DNA of 64,000 nucleotides, taken from Glutamicibacter sp. B1 (lineage in GTDB: Bacteria > Actinomycetota > Actinomycetes > Actinomycetales > Micrococcaceae). A program made the position numbers and the translations under genes. Shown in pieces: positions 52,284 through 60,218 of the stretch. The stretch spans positions 806,001 through 870,000 of the forward strand of contig NZ_CP125942.1 of assembly GCF_039602135.1 (NCBI RefSeq). Reading direction: 5' to 3'. The notes below the pieces were generated by a model. It did not search any database. It saw only the letters and a list, made by a program, of their open reading frames with translations, and was not told the DNA's origin. The stretch's first letter is position 1. Every line of letters starts with the position of its first letter.

Positions 52284-52308
52284 AAGGACATTACATCATG
52301 CTGAATTC

Positions 52309-52512
52309 ATGACCACCATAAGTACCACCGCAACTGCCAACCGCACCGTTCTAGCCGAAGAACACGAACACTCCTGGGAAACTCAATCGACCCATCACAC
52401 CTCGGATGGAATCGTCCAATACCTGCAATGCAGGCACTGCCATACCCATCAAATGCGTCAGTTGGGCTACAACAAAGAATCAACGCTGGATAGCAAAGAA
52501 ATACGTGCCTAG
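52309..52512 (+). CDS. Small zinc-ribbon-like protein
   Basis: A 67-residue protein starting at ATG 52309. The core HSWETQSTHHTSDGIVQYLQC is followed by RHCHTHQMRQL, placing a His, then Cys-x-x-Cys and further His so that a single zinc ion could be bound. I recall small actinobacterial proteins with the same HxW...SxGxVxYxxCxxC layout but no function for them. Its start is 25 bases from the divergent CGNR gene, suggesting joint control. A hairpin follows the stop. Confidence 0.7.
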   Translation: MTTISTTATANRTVLAEEHEHSWETQSTHHTSDGIVQYLQCRHCHTHQMRQLGYNKESTLDSKEIRA

Positions 52513-52533
52513 GACCAATGGTCCCAGACACGT
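52503..52533. terminator. Terminator-like hairpin between the small gene and maf
   Basis: ACGTGCCTAGGACC and GGTCCCAGACACGT pair at 12 of 14 positions around AAT, between convergent genes. It overlaps the last codons of the small gene. Confidence 0.55.
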
Positions 52534-52543
52534 AATTCAGAAG

Positions 52544-53185
52544 TTATTTCCAGAGATCAACGATGCTGATTCCTAGTTGAGCAAGAAGCTCACGGAGAAC
52601 AAACACATCCACACCCACGACGTTCTGGAAGTTTCCCTCAATAGATTCAATGAAGGAAGCAGCCAACCCATCGATGGTGAATGCTCCGGCGCACGGCAAT
52701 GGCTCACCGCTAGCGACGTAGGCTTCGATTTCATTATCGCTGACCGTCGAAAAGTGAACTACTGTCGAAGAGACTCGACCTACAGATTTCTCTGGATGCT
52801 GTGGGTCAACGAGCCAATGTCCCGAATGCAATACGCCGGTCGCGCCACTTAACTGTTGCCAGCGTTCACGGGCCACCTGTTCGGTATGTGGCTTGCCGTA
52901 AGCGACTCCATCGAGTTCGAAGACCGAATCACATCCGAGGACTACCGTACCTTCGGCATGACCGCCCCCAGCGACATCCTCAGCCTTAGCGCGAGCCAGT
53001 AGCTGAGCTGTTTGTGCTGGGGACTGTGGCCCGTGCTGGGTTACTGCCGCTGCGAGCACCGCATCTTCATCAACCTTCGAGACTTGGGTAGTGAATTCCA
53101 GGCCTGCATCGGTGAGCACTTTCTTTCGCCCCCACGATGCCGAAGCCAGAACTAGTCGCGTAGAAGGTTGAGTCTGTGTGCTCAT
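52544..53185 (-). CDS. maf: Maf family nucleoside-triphosphate pyrophosphatase
   Basis: A 213-residue protein. It opens with RLVLASASWGRKKVLTDAGLEF, continues with KVDEDAV, GTVVLGCDSVFELDGVAYGKP, and ends with AGAFTIDGLAASFIESIEGNFQNVVG. These residues make up the nucleotide and metal pocket of Maf enzymes, which hydrolyse non-canonical or modified NTPs. Its ATG overlaps the stop of the mmpL gene as ATGA, so it is translated from the tetR-mmpL transcript. In many Arthrobacter genomes maf instead sits directly with the acyl-CoA carboxylase genes that flank this block. Confidence 0.93.
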   Translation of the reverse strand: MSTQTQPSTRLVLASASWGRKKVLTDAGLEFTTQVSKVDEDAVLAAAVTQHGPQSPAQTAQLLARAKAEDVAGGGHAEGTVVLGCDSVFELDGVAYGKPHTEQVARERWQQLSGATGVLHSGHWLVDPQHPEKSVGRVSSTVVHFSTVSDNEIEAYVASGEPLPCAGAFTIDGLAASFIESIEGNFQNVVGVDVFVLRELLAQLGISIVDLWK

Positions 53186-56100
53186 ACCGGGGCATTCTCC
53201 TTGGTGTAATCCTGATCAAAGTCATCATCAGTGCTTGATTCTTCTGAATCCAGCAACTCATTTAACTTAGATCCTTCCACATCAACATCCGGAAGAATCT
53301 TATCCAGCCACTTCGGTAGGTACCAGGCCTTATCTCCGAGTAGATGCATCACCGCTGGGATGAGCGTCATACGGATAATGAAGGCATCAAAGAGCACACC
53401 GAAGGCCAAGGCGAAGCCCAGTGGACGGATCATCGCAAGGTGCGAGAAGACGAAACCGGCAAAGACCGAAATCATGATCAGTGCAGCTGCGGTGACCACA
53501 GGGGCAGCCATGGAGAATCCGGAGCGGACCGCGTCCTTAGCTCGCTCGCCATGGGCATAGCGTTCACGCATCGCTGAGACCAGGAACACCTGGTAGTCCA
53601 TGGCCAAACCGAAGAGGATTCCGGTGAGCAGAATTGGCAAGAAGCTGAGCAATGGTCCGGGGACATTGACATCGAAGAAGCTGGAGAACCAACCGAATTG
53701 GTACACCATGACACTGGCGCCGAAGGCTGCAGCCAAAGACAGTAGGAATCCGCCGGTAGCAAGCAATGGAACCACGACTGAGCGGAAGACCAAGAGCAAC
53801 AAGATCAGCGACAGGCCAACCACAATGCTCAGGTACGGAACCAGCGCCTCGGTGACCTTCTCCGACACGTCAATCTGGGCAGCAACCTGTCCGGTCACCG
53901 CGATGTCGACGCCGGTAGCTTCGGCAAATTTCGAATGATCATTTCGTAACTGGTGGACCAGTGCTTCGGTCTGTTCTGAGGACGGGCCATCCGTTGGAAT
54001 GACCTGAATGGCCGAGAGCTGGTGATTGTCGGTCAGCGCCACTGGAATAGCAGCCACTACACCGTCGTACTCACGCAACATGTCCGCCACGTCCAATGCC
54101 TTGGACTGTGCCTGACGCTCAGTCAGGTTCTCAGGAAGATCAGCCAGGACCAACAACGGACCGTTGTAGCCAGCGCCGAACTTGTCACTGGTCTGTTCGA
54201 AGGCCTGGAAGGCCTGCGAATCGGCAGGTTCTGCGCTGCCATCAGGCAGTGCAGTGCGCATCTGCGTTGCTGGCAATGCGATGGCACCAAGGACGATCAC
54301 GACAAGCAACGTGGCGGGAACGGCCACCTTGGTCACCATACGAACCCAGCGAGCAGAAAGTGGTTCCTTGATTTCAGGATTCTCTGCCTGAGCCGCTGCC
54401 TTGCGACGCGCACGCTTAGAGACCAGACGGTTCCCGGCCAGTGAGAGCAATGCAGGCAAGAGGGTGATGTTCAGCAGCACCGAGCAGAACACGGTGAAAG
54501 CTGCCGATAAGCCCAACACGGTCAGGAATGGAAGCCCAGGAACTGCCAGTGCTGCCAGAGCGATGATCACCGTCAAGCCGGCGAAAACTACGGCGTTGCC
54601 ACTGGTTCCCACCGCACGTGCGATGGATTCGCCCACTTCCATTCCGGCCAGCAATTGGGTGCGGTGTCGATGAATGATAAACAGTGCGTAGTCGATACCC
54701 ACCGCAAGGCCAAGCATGAGCGCTAGCGCAGGGGTAATCGAAGCCATGTCGATGACCGAGGAGAAAGCCATCGTAGTTCCGACACCGGCGCCCACCCCGA
54801 GCACTGCCAAGAGCAGTGGCAGGCCGGCAGCGATCAGGGTACCGAGCATGATCACCAGCACGATGGCTGCGATCACTACACCGATAATTTCGGATGATCC
54901 AAAGACCTGAGACATGTCCTGCATGATCTCTTTAGAGAAGAGGACCTCAACACCATTGGCCTGCGGCCCGGCGGCAATGGCCTTGATCTGCTCTCGGTCA
55001 GCTGGGGTCAGCGCATCCGTCTGAATTTTGAAGCTGACTTGCGAAACAGCCGTGCTCTGATCTTCAGAGACGAATCGCATGTCGGAATTGGCGCCAACCT
55101 GGCGAGCGGCAAACTGCAGTTCTGCGCGTCCGGACTCAAGGTCCTTCTGACCCTGTTCTACGTCCTTTTCGGCTTGCTCTAGCTCAGCAGTTTTTTCCTT
55201 GATGGTCTTTTCGCCCTCATCAAGCTTCGCCTTGGCTTGGACCAGATCTGCCTTACCCTTGAGGAATTCAGCCTTCTTCTGATCGAATTCCTTCTGGCCA
55301 GCATTGAGCTGAGCCCATCCGGCATCCAACTTGCTTTGGCCTTGGGCCAGCTTTGCCTTGTTGGTATCAATTTCAGACTTTGCTTGATCCAGTTGCTTTT
55401 TGGCATCGGCAAGCTGTGTTTTCGCCGCACTGAGCTTACTGCTGTTTGCCTTCAATTCCTTACGACCAACATCAACCTGGGCTTGGCCGTCATCAAGCTT
55501 CTTGCGGGCAGCATCAAGCTGCTTGAGGCCAGCTTCTCCCTGGGAGATTTTCGTTAGGGCGGCCGTGGCCTGTTCTTTACCGGCCTGTGCCTGCGAAATT
55601 CCAGTTTCGGCCGTGGCCTTACCTTCTTGTGCCTGCTTCAGACCTGCCTTGAGCTGCTTCAACGTCTCGGTGTAAGTGGCTACAGCGACGTCATCGCCGT
55701 CGGCTTTTGCCTGTTCAAGTCCTTGCTCGGTGGACTGGATTTGTGAGTTCAACTTGGTAATAGCAGCTTCAGCCTCGGCCAGCCCAGCCTTGGCTTTGGC
55801 TAGACCGTCTTCGGCTTCTTTCAAGCCAGCAGTTGCAGTTTTCTTGCCCTCGGCCAAGGTGGACTCGAATTCAGACCGTGAGGAGTCACCCAAGAGCTGC
55901 TGCATGCCGGACTTGTACTCTTTTTCACCGGCGGTAATTTCTTTTTGCGCGGCGTCGAGCTTCTTTTCGCCGGCGTTGTACTGGGCCAGGCCAGAATCAT
56001 AGGTGCTCTTACCGGAGTTATATTCGGAGAGCCCCTTTTTGTACTTGGCTTCACCAGCTGCCAGCTGTGCGGCACCAGAATCTAGTTCCTTTTGGCCCGC

Positions 56101-56685
56101 TTCTAACTGTGCACGGCTGTCGTTGAGCTTCTTTTCGCCAGCCGCGATTTGTGGCTCCGCGTCGTTGATCTTCTTTTCGCCGTCAAAGTACTGAGCCCAA
56201 CCGGTGGTCAGTTCTTTGCGGCCATCTTCGAGCTGGACTTTGCCGTCAGCAATCTGCTTGGTGGCATCGTCGAGTTTCTTTTGAGAGTCAACCAGTTTCT
56301 TTTCGTTTTTATCGATTTCTGGTTGGGCTTCGTCAAGCTTCTCCTGCAGTTCGAAGGGGCTCATCGCATCGATAACCTCAGGTTGCAAGGAGAGCTGCTC
56401 CAGAGCTTCGGCAACGGATTTCTTCTGCCCCTCACTCAACGCCTTACCGGTGCTTTCACGGAACACGATCGAGCCAGATCCGCCGGCTAGATCCGGGAGT
56501 TCTTCCTTCATCCGGTCGAGGGTGCGCTGGGTTTCAGTGCCCGGGATAGTGAAGGTATTCGACAACTGTCCCATGAACAGGCTGGCGCAAACACCGATGA
56601 AGATGAAGGCCGCGAGCCACATCGAAATGACGCGCATGCGGTGACGGTGCGCCCATTGTGCCAGGCGATAAAGAAGTGAGGCCAT
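53182..56685 (-). CDS. MMPL/RND family transporter with long LxxG coiled-coil insert
   Basis: A 1167-residue protein. Helix 1 lies near residues 18-38. From about 125 to 535 there is a long extracytoplasmic segment of heptad repeats with Leu and Gly seven residues apart (for example QLEAGQKELDSGAAQLAAGE), the LxxG repeats of YhgE/Pip-like proteins. Five membrane helices follow near 585-745, then a second loop and five more near 945-1130, giving the MMPL bundle with DYALFIIHRHR and DYQVFLVSAMRERY. It probably exports lipids or a toxic compound. The tetR gene four bases upstream suggests induction by the substrate. Confidence 0.9.
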   Translation of the reverse strand: MASLLYRLAQWAHRHRMRVISMWLAAFIFIGVCASLFMGQLSNTFTIPGTETQRTLDRMKEELPDLAGGSGSIVFRESTGKALSEGQKKSVAEALEQLSLQPEVIDAMSPFELQEKLDEAQPEIDKNEKKLVDSQKKLDDATKQIADGKVQLEDGRKELTTGWAQYFDGEKKINDAEPQIAAGEKKLNDSRAQLEAGQKELDSGAAQLAAGEAKYKKGLSEYNSGKSTYDSGLAQYNAGEKKLDAAQKEITAGEKEYKSGMQQLLGDSSRSEFESTLAEGKKTATAGLKEAEDGLAKAKAGLAEAEAAITKLNSQIQSTEQGLEQAKADGDDVAVATYTETLKQLKAGLKQAQEGKATAETGISQAQAGKEQATAALTKISQGEAGLKQLDAARKKLDDGQAQVDVGRKELKANSSKLSAAKTQLADAKKQLDQAKSEIDTNKAKLAQGQSKLDAGWAQLNAGQKEFDQKKAEFLKGKADLVQAKAKLDEGEKTIKEKTAELEQAEKDVEQGQKDLESGRAELQFAARQVGANSDMRFVSEDQSTAVSQVSFKIQTDALTPADREQIKAIAAGPQANGVEVLFSKEIMQDMSQVFGSSEIIGVVIAAIVLVIMLGTLIAAGLPLLLAVLGVGAGVGTTMAFSSVIDMASITPALALMLGLAVGIDYALFIIHRHRTQLLAGMEVGESIARAVGTSGNAVVFAGLTVIIALAALAVPGLPFLTVLGLSAAFTVFCSVLLNITLLPALLSLAGNRLVSKRARRKAAAQAENPEIKEPLSARWVRMVTKVAVPATLLVVIVLGAIALPATQMRTALPDGSAEPADSQAFQAFEQTSDKFGAGYNGPLLVLADLPENLTERQAQSKALDVADMLREYDGVVAAIPVALTDNHQLSAIQVIPTDGPSSEQTEALVHQLRNDHSKFAEATGVDIAVTGQVAAQIDVSEKVTEALVPYLSIVVGLSLILLLLVFRSVVVPLLATGGFLLSLAAAFGASVMVYQFGWFSSFFDVNVPGPLLSFLPILLTGILFGLAMDYQVFLVSAMRERYAHGERAKDAVRSGFSMAAPVVTAAALIMISVFAGFVFSHLAMIRPLGFALAFGVLFDAFIIRMTLIPAVMHLLGDKAWYLPKWLDKILPDVDVEGSKLNELLDSEESSTDDDFDQDYTKENAPV

Positions 56686-56689
56686 GAGC

Positions 56690-57361
56690 TTAGAGGTCCT
56701 TCGAGGTGCTAGTACTGTTTAGCGAAAAGTGGGTGATGCCTTGTTCCAGAGTCTGCATTGCATTGGTGACCAGCGTATGGAACGTGGCGATGAGCTCTGG
56801 TGTAATGTCCGTGCTCTGTTTTTGATCAGCGGGGATGTGTTCAAGCCATTCATCAAATGCGGCTTGGCCAGCGCCTAAGAGTGCGTGAGTTAGAACTCGG
56901 ATGGAAAAGCGGTCGGCGTTAGGGTAGCGGCGTCCGATCTTTTCGAGCACATCTGACGTCGCCTGCTGCCATTCATTGATGTTTGCCGTCATGCAGCCAT
57001 TGGATTCATTCTCAGTGATATAGGCACCGAAGTGCGCCACTTGCCCTAATTGCGCTGCTACTTCGTCAGATTTTAGGCCTTGAATGATCGATTCAAGGAG
57101 CGGCAGTGAATCGACATCTTCTTCCATGGACTCGACCATCGTGTCCAAGACCTGATGAAGGGGATAGGAGTAGATGGCGTCCACGCTCGGGAAGTAATTG
57201 AACAATGTCCGTCGTGATATGCCTGCCGCATCGGCGATTTGATTAGCAGTGGGCGCCGAACCAGTGCCCTGGCGTAAAAGTTGCGCGACCGCGTCAACAA
57301 TGGCCTGCTTAGTGGCCTGCTTGTTCTGTTCGCGACGTGTGCTGGTACCTAAAAATGTCAC
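56690..57361 (-). CDS. TetR/AcrR family transcriptional regulator
   Basis: A 223-residue repressor starting at GTG. The helix-turn-helix lies in APTANQIADAAGISRRTLFNYFPSVDAI near residues 35-62. The rest is the usual helical ligand-binding domain without recognisable specificity. It is first in the operon, four bases before mmpL. A -10 hexamer TAGTGT ends six bases before the GTG and a perfect palindrome covers the -35 region, so the protein most likely represses its own operon. Confidence 0.92.
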   Translation of the reverse strand: MTFLGTSTRREQNKQATKQAIVDAVAQLLRQGTGSAPTANQIADAAGISRRTLFNYFPSVDAIYSYPLHQVLDTMVESMEEDVDSLPLLESIIQGLKSDEVAAQLGQVAHFGAYITENESNGCMTANINEWQQATSDVLEKIGRRYPNADRFSIRVLTHALLGAGQAAFDEWLEHIPADQKQSTDITPELIATFHTLVTNAMQTLEQGITHFSLNSTSTSKDL

Positions 57362-57367
57362 ATATTT

Positions 57368-57400
57368 ACACTACGTGCAAACTTGCACACTGTGCAAGTT
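57368..57400 (-). promoter_or_regulatory. Promoter and tandem operator of the tetR-mmpL-maf operon
   Basis: On the minus strand, the -35 TTGCAC (57397-57392) is followed by an 18-base spacer, the -10 TAGTGT (57373-57368) and six bases to GTG 57361. The perfect inverted repeat AACTTGCACA-C-TGTGCAAGTT occupies 57380-57400. A second one, GTGCAA-AC-TTGCAC, overlaps it at 57375-57388, giving three half-sites. Confidence 0.65.
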
Positions 57401-57428
57401 GGGGGAATGTGGAATCCACTTAGTGGTT

Positions 57429-57473
57429 AAACAGGTGAGCGCCCCAGCATAATGCTCGGGCGCTCACCTGTTT
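57429..57473 (-). terminator. Intrinsic terminator after the symporter gene
   Basis: AAACAGGTGAGCGCCC pairs with GGGCGCTCACCTGTTT, extended by an inner AGCAT/ATGCT, just after the symporter stop. Confidence 0.85.
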
Positions 57474-57481
57474 GAACCTGG

Positions 57482-58858
57482 CTACTTTGCAGTGACTGGT
57501 TCTGTGGCGGTTTCTTCAGCGACAGACTCGTCAGCGAAGGGGTTGCCATTGCGCGGTGCGTTGTACATCTCCAGATCGAGGATGCCTTCACGCTTGGCAA
57601 CAATGGCTGGAACCAATGCCTGACCGGCAACGTTCACGGCGGTGCGACCCATGTCGATGATCGGATCAACAGCCATCAACAGGCCGACACCAGCAAGTGG
57701 AAGACCAAGCGTGGAGAGCGTCAGGGTCAACATGACTACTGCACCGGTGGTGCCTGCGGTGGCTGCAGAACCGAGTACCGAAACGATAGCAATCAAGATG
57801 TAGTCGGTGAGGCTCAGATCAATGTTGAAGAACTGAGCGACGAAGACGGCAGCTACCGCAGGATAAATTGCTGCGCAACCATCCATCTTGGTGGTGGCGC
57901 CCAGGGGAACGGCGAACGAAGCATAGCCCGAAGGCACGCCGAGGTTTCGTTCGGTCACGCGCTGGGTCAATGGCAGGGTGCCGATGGATGAGCGGGATAC
58001 GAAGCCGAGCTGTACTGCTGGCCAAACTCCTGAGAAGTACTGCTTGATCGACAGTCCGTGGCTACGGACCAAGACCGGATACAGACCGAAAAGAACCAGA
58101 GCTAGACCAATGTAGATCGCCACCGTGAACTTGCCCAGTGCGCCGATGGTGTCCCAACCGTAAGTTGCCACGGCATTACCGATCAGGCCCACAGTACCGA
58201 TAGGAGCTACACGAATAATCCACCATAGGACCTTTTGGATAATCGCCAATGCTGAGGCGGAGAAATCCAAGAATGGTTCAGCAGCTTTGCCAACCTTCAG
58301 GGCTGCGACGCCGACGGCAATAGCAACTACGAGGATCTGCAATACGTTGAAGCTCACCGAGGTCGTTGCCGAGCCATCGCTTACGGAAGTGCTCGCACCA
58401 AGTCCAAGGAAGTTGGATGGAATGAGCCCGGTCAAGAAACCGAGCCAGTCGCCAGTCTTACCGTCATAGCCCGCAGGTGCTTCCTGCCCCGTGTTTGCTC
58501 CGGGCTGGAATACGACACCTAGGATCATGCCAATGGTTACCGAGACCAGGGCGGTGATGCCAAACCACAGCAAGGTCTGCCATGCGAGTCGAGCTGCGTT
58601 GGTGACCCTCGACAGGTTAGCGATGGAAGCGACCACTGCAAAGAAGATCAGCGGGATAACCGCGGTGCGCAGCAGTGAAACGTAGCTGGAACCGATGATC
58701 GACAAGGCTCGTCCAAGACCATTTGGTTCGTCGGCGGTGCTGCCAGTGTATTTAGCTACGAGTCCCAAGATGAGACCGGCGATCAGGGCAGCAATGATCT
58801 GCGGCCCGAAGCTGGTCATCCAGCGGGGGAGTTTTGATGACGGTGCGACGTTTGACAT
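57482..58858 (-). CDS. Dicarboxylate/amino acid:cation symporter (DAACS family)
   Basis: A 458-residue transporter with eight helices and two re-entrant loops. Landmarks are YVSLLRTAVIPLIFFAVVASIANL, the serine-rich hairpin QLGFVSRSSIGTLPLTQRV, FAVPLGATTKMDGCAAIYPAVAAVF, and VAGQALVPAIVAKREG near the end. These match the GltP/DctA-type sodium- or proton-coupled symporters. The substrate may be glutamate, aspartate or a C4-dicarboxylate. ATG 58858 is chosen because the -10 hexamer TAGCCT (minus strand, 58866-58871) ends seven bases before it, which makes the upstream part of the open frame untranscribed. Confidence 0.92.
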   Translation of the reverse strand: MSNVAPSSKLPRWMTSFGPQIIAALIAGLILGLVAKYTGSTADEPNGLGRALSIIGSSYVSLLRTAVIPLIFFAVVASIANLSRVTNAARLAWQTLLWFGITALVSVTIGMILGVVFQPGANTGQEAPAGYDGKTGDWLGFLTGLIPSNFLGLGASTSVSDGSATTSVSFNVLQILVVAIAVGVAALKVGKAAEPFLDFSASALAIIQKVLWWIIRVAPIGTVGLIGNAVATYGWDTIGALGKFTVAIYIGLALVLFGLYPVLVRSHGLSIKQYFSGVWPAVQLGFVSRSSIGTLPLTQRVTERNLGVPSGYASFAVPLGATTKMDGCAAIYPAVAAVFVAQFFNIDLSLTDYILIAIVSVLGSAATAGTTGAVVMLTLTLSTLGLPLAGVGLLMAVDPIIDMGRTAVNVAGQALVPAIVAKREGILDLEMYNAPRNGNPFADESVAEETATEPVTAK

Positions 58859-58865
58859 GCATTCA

Positions 58866-58871
58866 AGGCTA
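58866..58871 (-). promoter_or_regulatory. -10 element of the DAACS symporter, leaderless start
   Basis: TAGCCT on the minus strand followed by seven bases and ATG 58858. No Shine-Dalgarno sequence and no strong -35 hexamer. Confidence 0.5.
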
Positions 58872-58959
58872 GGGGGATTTTCACTGAGGAATGCAGTCAA
58901 TGTTACGTCGTGTGACAAATATGTGGGGATTGTGTTTTAGGCCACCGAATTTCGACGGG

Positions 58960-59112
58960 TTGAGTCTAAATATCAGTGATATTCAGCAAAGAATTGTCAC
59001 AGGAGCTCACATCCAATACGCGCGGATTGCCAGTGAATAACTCTCCGTTTTAGTACTCAAGTGGATTCTGGATCATATCTATGGCTTGCGTCCTGCGACT
59101 CGATGTTCGCAG
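58960..59112 (-). pseudogene. Possible remnant of the HTH regulator usually paired with DUF2975
   Basis: Directly downstream of the DUF2975 gene, the minus strand holds fragments resembling the end of a small Xre-type regulator: TESYSLAIR in one frame and RVLDVSSCD in the next, about 59060-58990. Stops and a frame change interrupt it. The resemblance is short and could be chance. Confidence 0.2.
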
Positions 59113-59592
59113 TTAAAGCGATGCCGATAGCTGTCTGTTCATGGTGATTGCCGAGTTAAGAAGTTGTCGCATGACTTTCATGAGTAATGCTAAGCCAGCC
59201 GGTATGACGACACCTCCTGCAACTGCCAGCAGAACTCCCGGGCCACCAACGTTCACGATAACCAACAAATGGAAGCCCAAAGCGAGAACCAGGAAACCAG
59301 CGATTACGCAGGCGCTAATGAACGTATCAATCCATGGCAACGCGTTAGGGGAGAAGATTTCTTGATGCTCGACCTTGTTGAGCAGGGCCCAGATGGTGAC
59401 CAGGCAGATTTGCAGGCAAAGGATCCCGAGAATGACCACCCATTTGTAGGGTGTTGCTAGCTGTGCGACTTCCGGATATTGCGTGAGGACCTCGCTGATA
59501 AACAGTGGAAGTACAAAAAGCTGAACGAGTACAGAGCCGCAGAAGATTATAGCTAACGTGATGCGCAATAGCGTGGTGGTAAAACTTGTCAT
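59113..59592 (-). CDS. DUF2975 domain-containing membrane protein
   Basis: A 159-residue protein with four membrane helices: near residues 7-30, 48-70, 85-110 and 115-140. The short loop NKVEHQEIFSPNALPWI between helices 2 and 3 is typical of DUF2975. Family members are normally encoded just before a small Xre-type regulator and are proposed to sense membrane or cell state with it; here no intact regulator follows. A good promoter places transcription start at the ATG (leaderless). Confidence 0.85.
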   Translation of the reverse strand: MTSFTTTLLRITLAIIFCGSVLVQLFVLPLFISEVLTQYPEVAQLATPYKWVVILGILCLQICLVTIWALLNKVEHQEIFSPNALPWIDTFISACVIAGFLVLALGFHLLVIVNVGGPGVLLAVAGGVVIPAGLALLMKVMRQLLNSAITMNRQLSASL

Positions 59593-59627
59593 AGATCGAT
59601 TATCAATCAGTATCTATCGTTAATCAA
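59593..59627 (-). promoter_or_regulatory. Promoter of the DUF2975 gene, leaderless
   Basis: On the minus strand, the -35 TTGATT (59627-59622), a 17-base spacer and the -10 GATAAT (59604-59599) end six bases before ATG 59592. The region is AT-rich and holds two ATTGAT-type repeats around the core promoter that could be operator half-sites. Confidence 0.6.
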
Positions 59628-59771
59628 TAGGTTACGTGCTTGAGTCGCTAAGGATCTATTTTTGTTTGGATCTTGACCCGTATCGGTGATGTGGAAGAGT
59701 TAGCAAGGTGCCTGAATCCTTGAGCTGCTCGCACATATTTGAACGCCAATTATCTTGAAGGGCCGCTATCA

Positions 59772-60161
59772 ATGCGTATTTACATCACCAGTGTTTTTGT
59801 CTCTGATCAGAACAAAGCCAAAGATTTCTACACCAAGGTTCTAGGTTTCAAAGTTAAGAACGACGTTCCCGTCGGTGAATTTAGTTGGTTGACACTTGTT
59901 TCATCAGAAGACGAGAACGGAACGGAATTGCTACTTGAACCGGCGGCGCACCGAGCGGTGGGACCGTATCGTGAAGCGCTGAAAGCAGATGGAATCCCAG
60001 CTGCGTCATTCGCCGTAGATGATGTTCAAGCTGAGTATGAACGACTGACTGGCCTTGGGGTGAAATTCACTCAGGACCCTACTGATGCTGGTCCGGTGAC
60101 TGTTGCAACCTTTGACGATACGTGTGGCAATCTGATTCAGATTTCCAGCTATCAACGATAA
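59772..60161 (+). CDS. VOC (glyoxalase/bleomycin-resistance) superfamily protein
   Basis: A 129-residue protein with two beta-alpha-beta-beta-beta units. The first runs IYITSVFVSDQNKAKDFYTKVLGFKV, with the metal-ligand-like Glu in TELLLEPAAH; the second is SFAVDDVQAEYERLTGLGVKF, ending in FDDTCGNLIQISSYQ. This is the common layout of small VOC proteins of unknown substrate. ATG 59772 is chosen because it starts the fold and GAAGGG lies upstream; an in-frame start at 59739 adds only eleven unrelated residues. Confidence 0.88.
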   Translation: MRIYITSVFVSDQNKAKDFYTKVLGFKVKNDVPVGEFSWLTLVSSEDENGTELLLEPAAHRAVGPYREALKADGIPAASFAVDDVQAEYERLTGLGVKFTQDPTDAGPVTVATFDDTCGNLIQISSYQR

Positions 60162-60194
60162 GTAGCTGGGTCATCCCTAGGATGCCCAGCTACT
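60161..60194. terminator. Bidirectional intrinsic terminator between VOC and DUF885 genes
   Basis: AGTAGCTGGGTCATCC pairs with GGATGCCCAGCTACT (one bulged base) around CTA, between convergent genes. Confidence 0.8.
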
Positions 60195-60218
60195 CATTCT
60201 GACTCTTTTAGCGTTTAC

